Positions 5,458-5,538 of a stretch of 5,538 nucleotides of DNA are shown here, piece by piece. Origin of the DNA: Chitinophagaceae bacterium (GTDB taxonomy: Bacteria; Bacteroidota; Bacteroidia; Chitinophagales; Chitinophagaceae); the NCBI GenBank assembly GCA_947472635.1, contig CANJDY010000202.1:1-5538 (forward strand). The letters are read 5' to 3'. The first letter of the stretch is position 1. The number at the start of each line of letters is the position of its first letter. The notes beneath the pieces are model-generated. The model was not told the origin of the DNA, ran no database searches, and saw only the letters and a list, made by a program, of their open reading frames with translations. The position numbers and the translations under genes are program-made.

Positions 5458-5538
5458 TCATAAAAAACTTTTTGCAACCTGCAATTCTTTACTTCCTTCT
5501 TGGTAGCTATAAAATCCTTCTCCACTTTTAATACCCAG
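5458..5538 (-). CDS. 3-hydroxyacyl-CoA dehydrogenase, C-terminal end (partial)
   Basis: The last 26 codons and TGA stop of a minus-strand gene are visible; the rest lies beyond the right edge. The fragment begins LGIKSGEGFYSYQEGS, which matches the C-terminal motif G-x-K-x-G-x-GFY-x-Y of the 3-hydroxyacyl-CoA (3-hydroxybutyryl-CoA) dehydrogenase family, and ends KSFL. These enzymes use NAD(P) to interconvert 3-hydroxyacyl-CoA and 3-oxoacyl-CoA in fatty-acid or hydroxybutyrate metabolism. The chain ends about 15 residues after the motif, which suits the short single-function form, but a fused multifunctional enzyme cannot be excluded. Too little is present for a gene symbol. Confidence 0.75.
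   Translation of the reverse strand: MGIKSGEGFYSYQEGSKELQVAKSFL

Overview
The window looks like ordinary chromosomal DNA from a member of the Bacteroidota, most likely Chitinophagaceae or a close relative. This is inferred from protein resemblance (SSB, the ExbB-type protein, RibD and the IMPACT-family protein), the AT-rich intergenic DNA, the lack of clear Shine-Dalgarno sites, and several matches to the Bacteroidota promoter pattern TTG-N17-23-TAnnTTTG. I see no insertion sequence, phage gene, CRISPR array, tRNA or rRNA. Nothing in the base or codon usage suggests recent transfer.

Layout, left to right. (1) ssb (28-459, +), a single-stranded DNA-binding protein, followed by a strong hairpin terminator at 478-512. 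(2) A gene-poor stretch of 377 bases (460-836). It holds an apparent promoter for the next gene, an opposing promoter-like site that shares its upstream element, and a tiny minus-strand open frame of unknown status. (3) An ExbB/TolQ/MotA-type proton-channel gene (837-1514, +) and an ExbD/TolR partner (1626-2033, +); no TonB gene follows. (4) prmC (2049-2933, -), convergent with exbD. (5) ribD (2976-4025, +), divergent from prmC across about 42 bases, with an apparent TTG start and a likely terminator hairpin after it. (6) A same-strand run of three small genes: a YigZ/IMPACT-family protein (4096-4704), a DUF962/Mpo1-like membrane protein (4743-5093) and a YjbR/MmcQ-like protein (5094-5429). 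The last two touch as TAA-ATG. (7) The last 26 codons of a 3-hydroxyacyl-CoA dehydrogenase on the minus strand (5458-5538), cut by the window edge.

The genes are mostly housekeeping: DNA maintenance (ssb), envelope energy transduction (exbB/exbD), release-factor methylation (prmC), riboflavin synthesis (ribD) and acyl-CoA metabolism (the partial dehydrogenase), plus three conserved proteins of poorly known function. Only exbB/exbD and the DUF962/YjbR pair show clear local partnership. I did not find a convincing new biological system. The best candidate for something undescribed is the ssb-exbB spacer, where two back-to-back promoter-like sites and a terminator that could work in both directions suggest a small minus-strand transcript.
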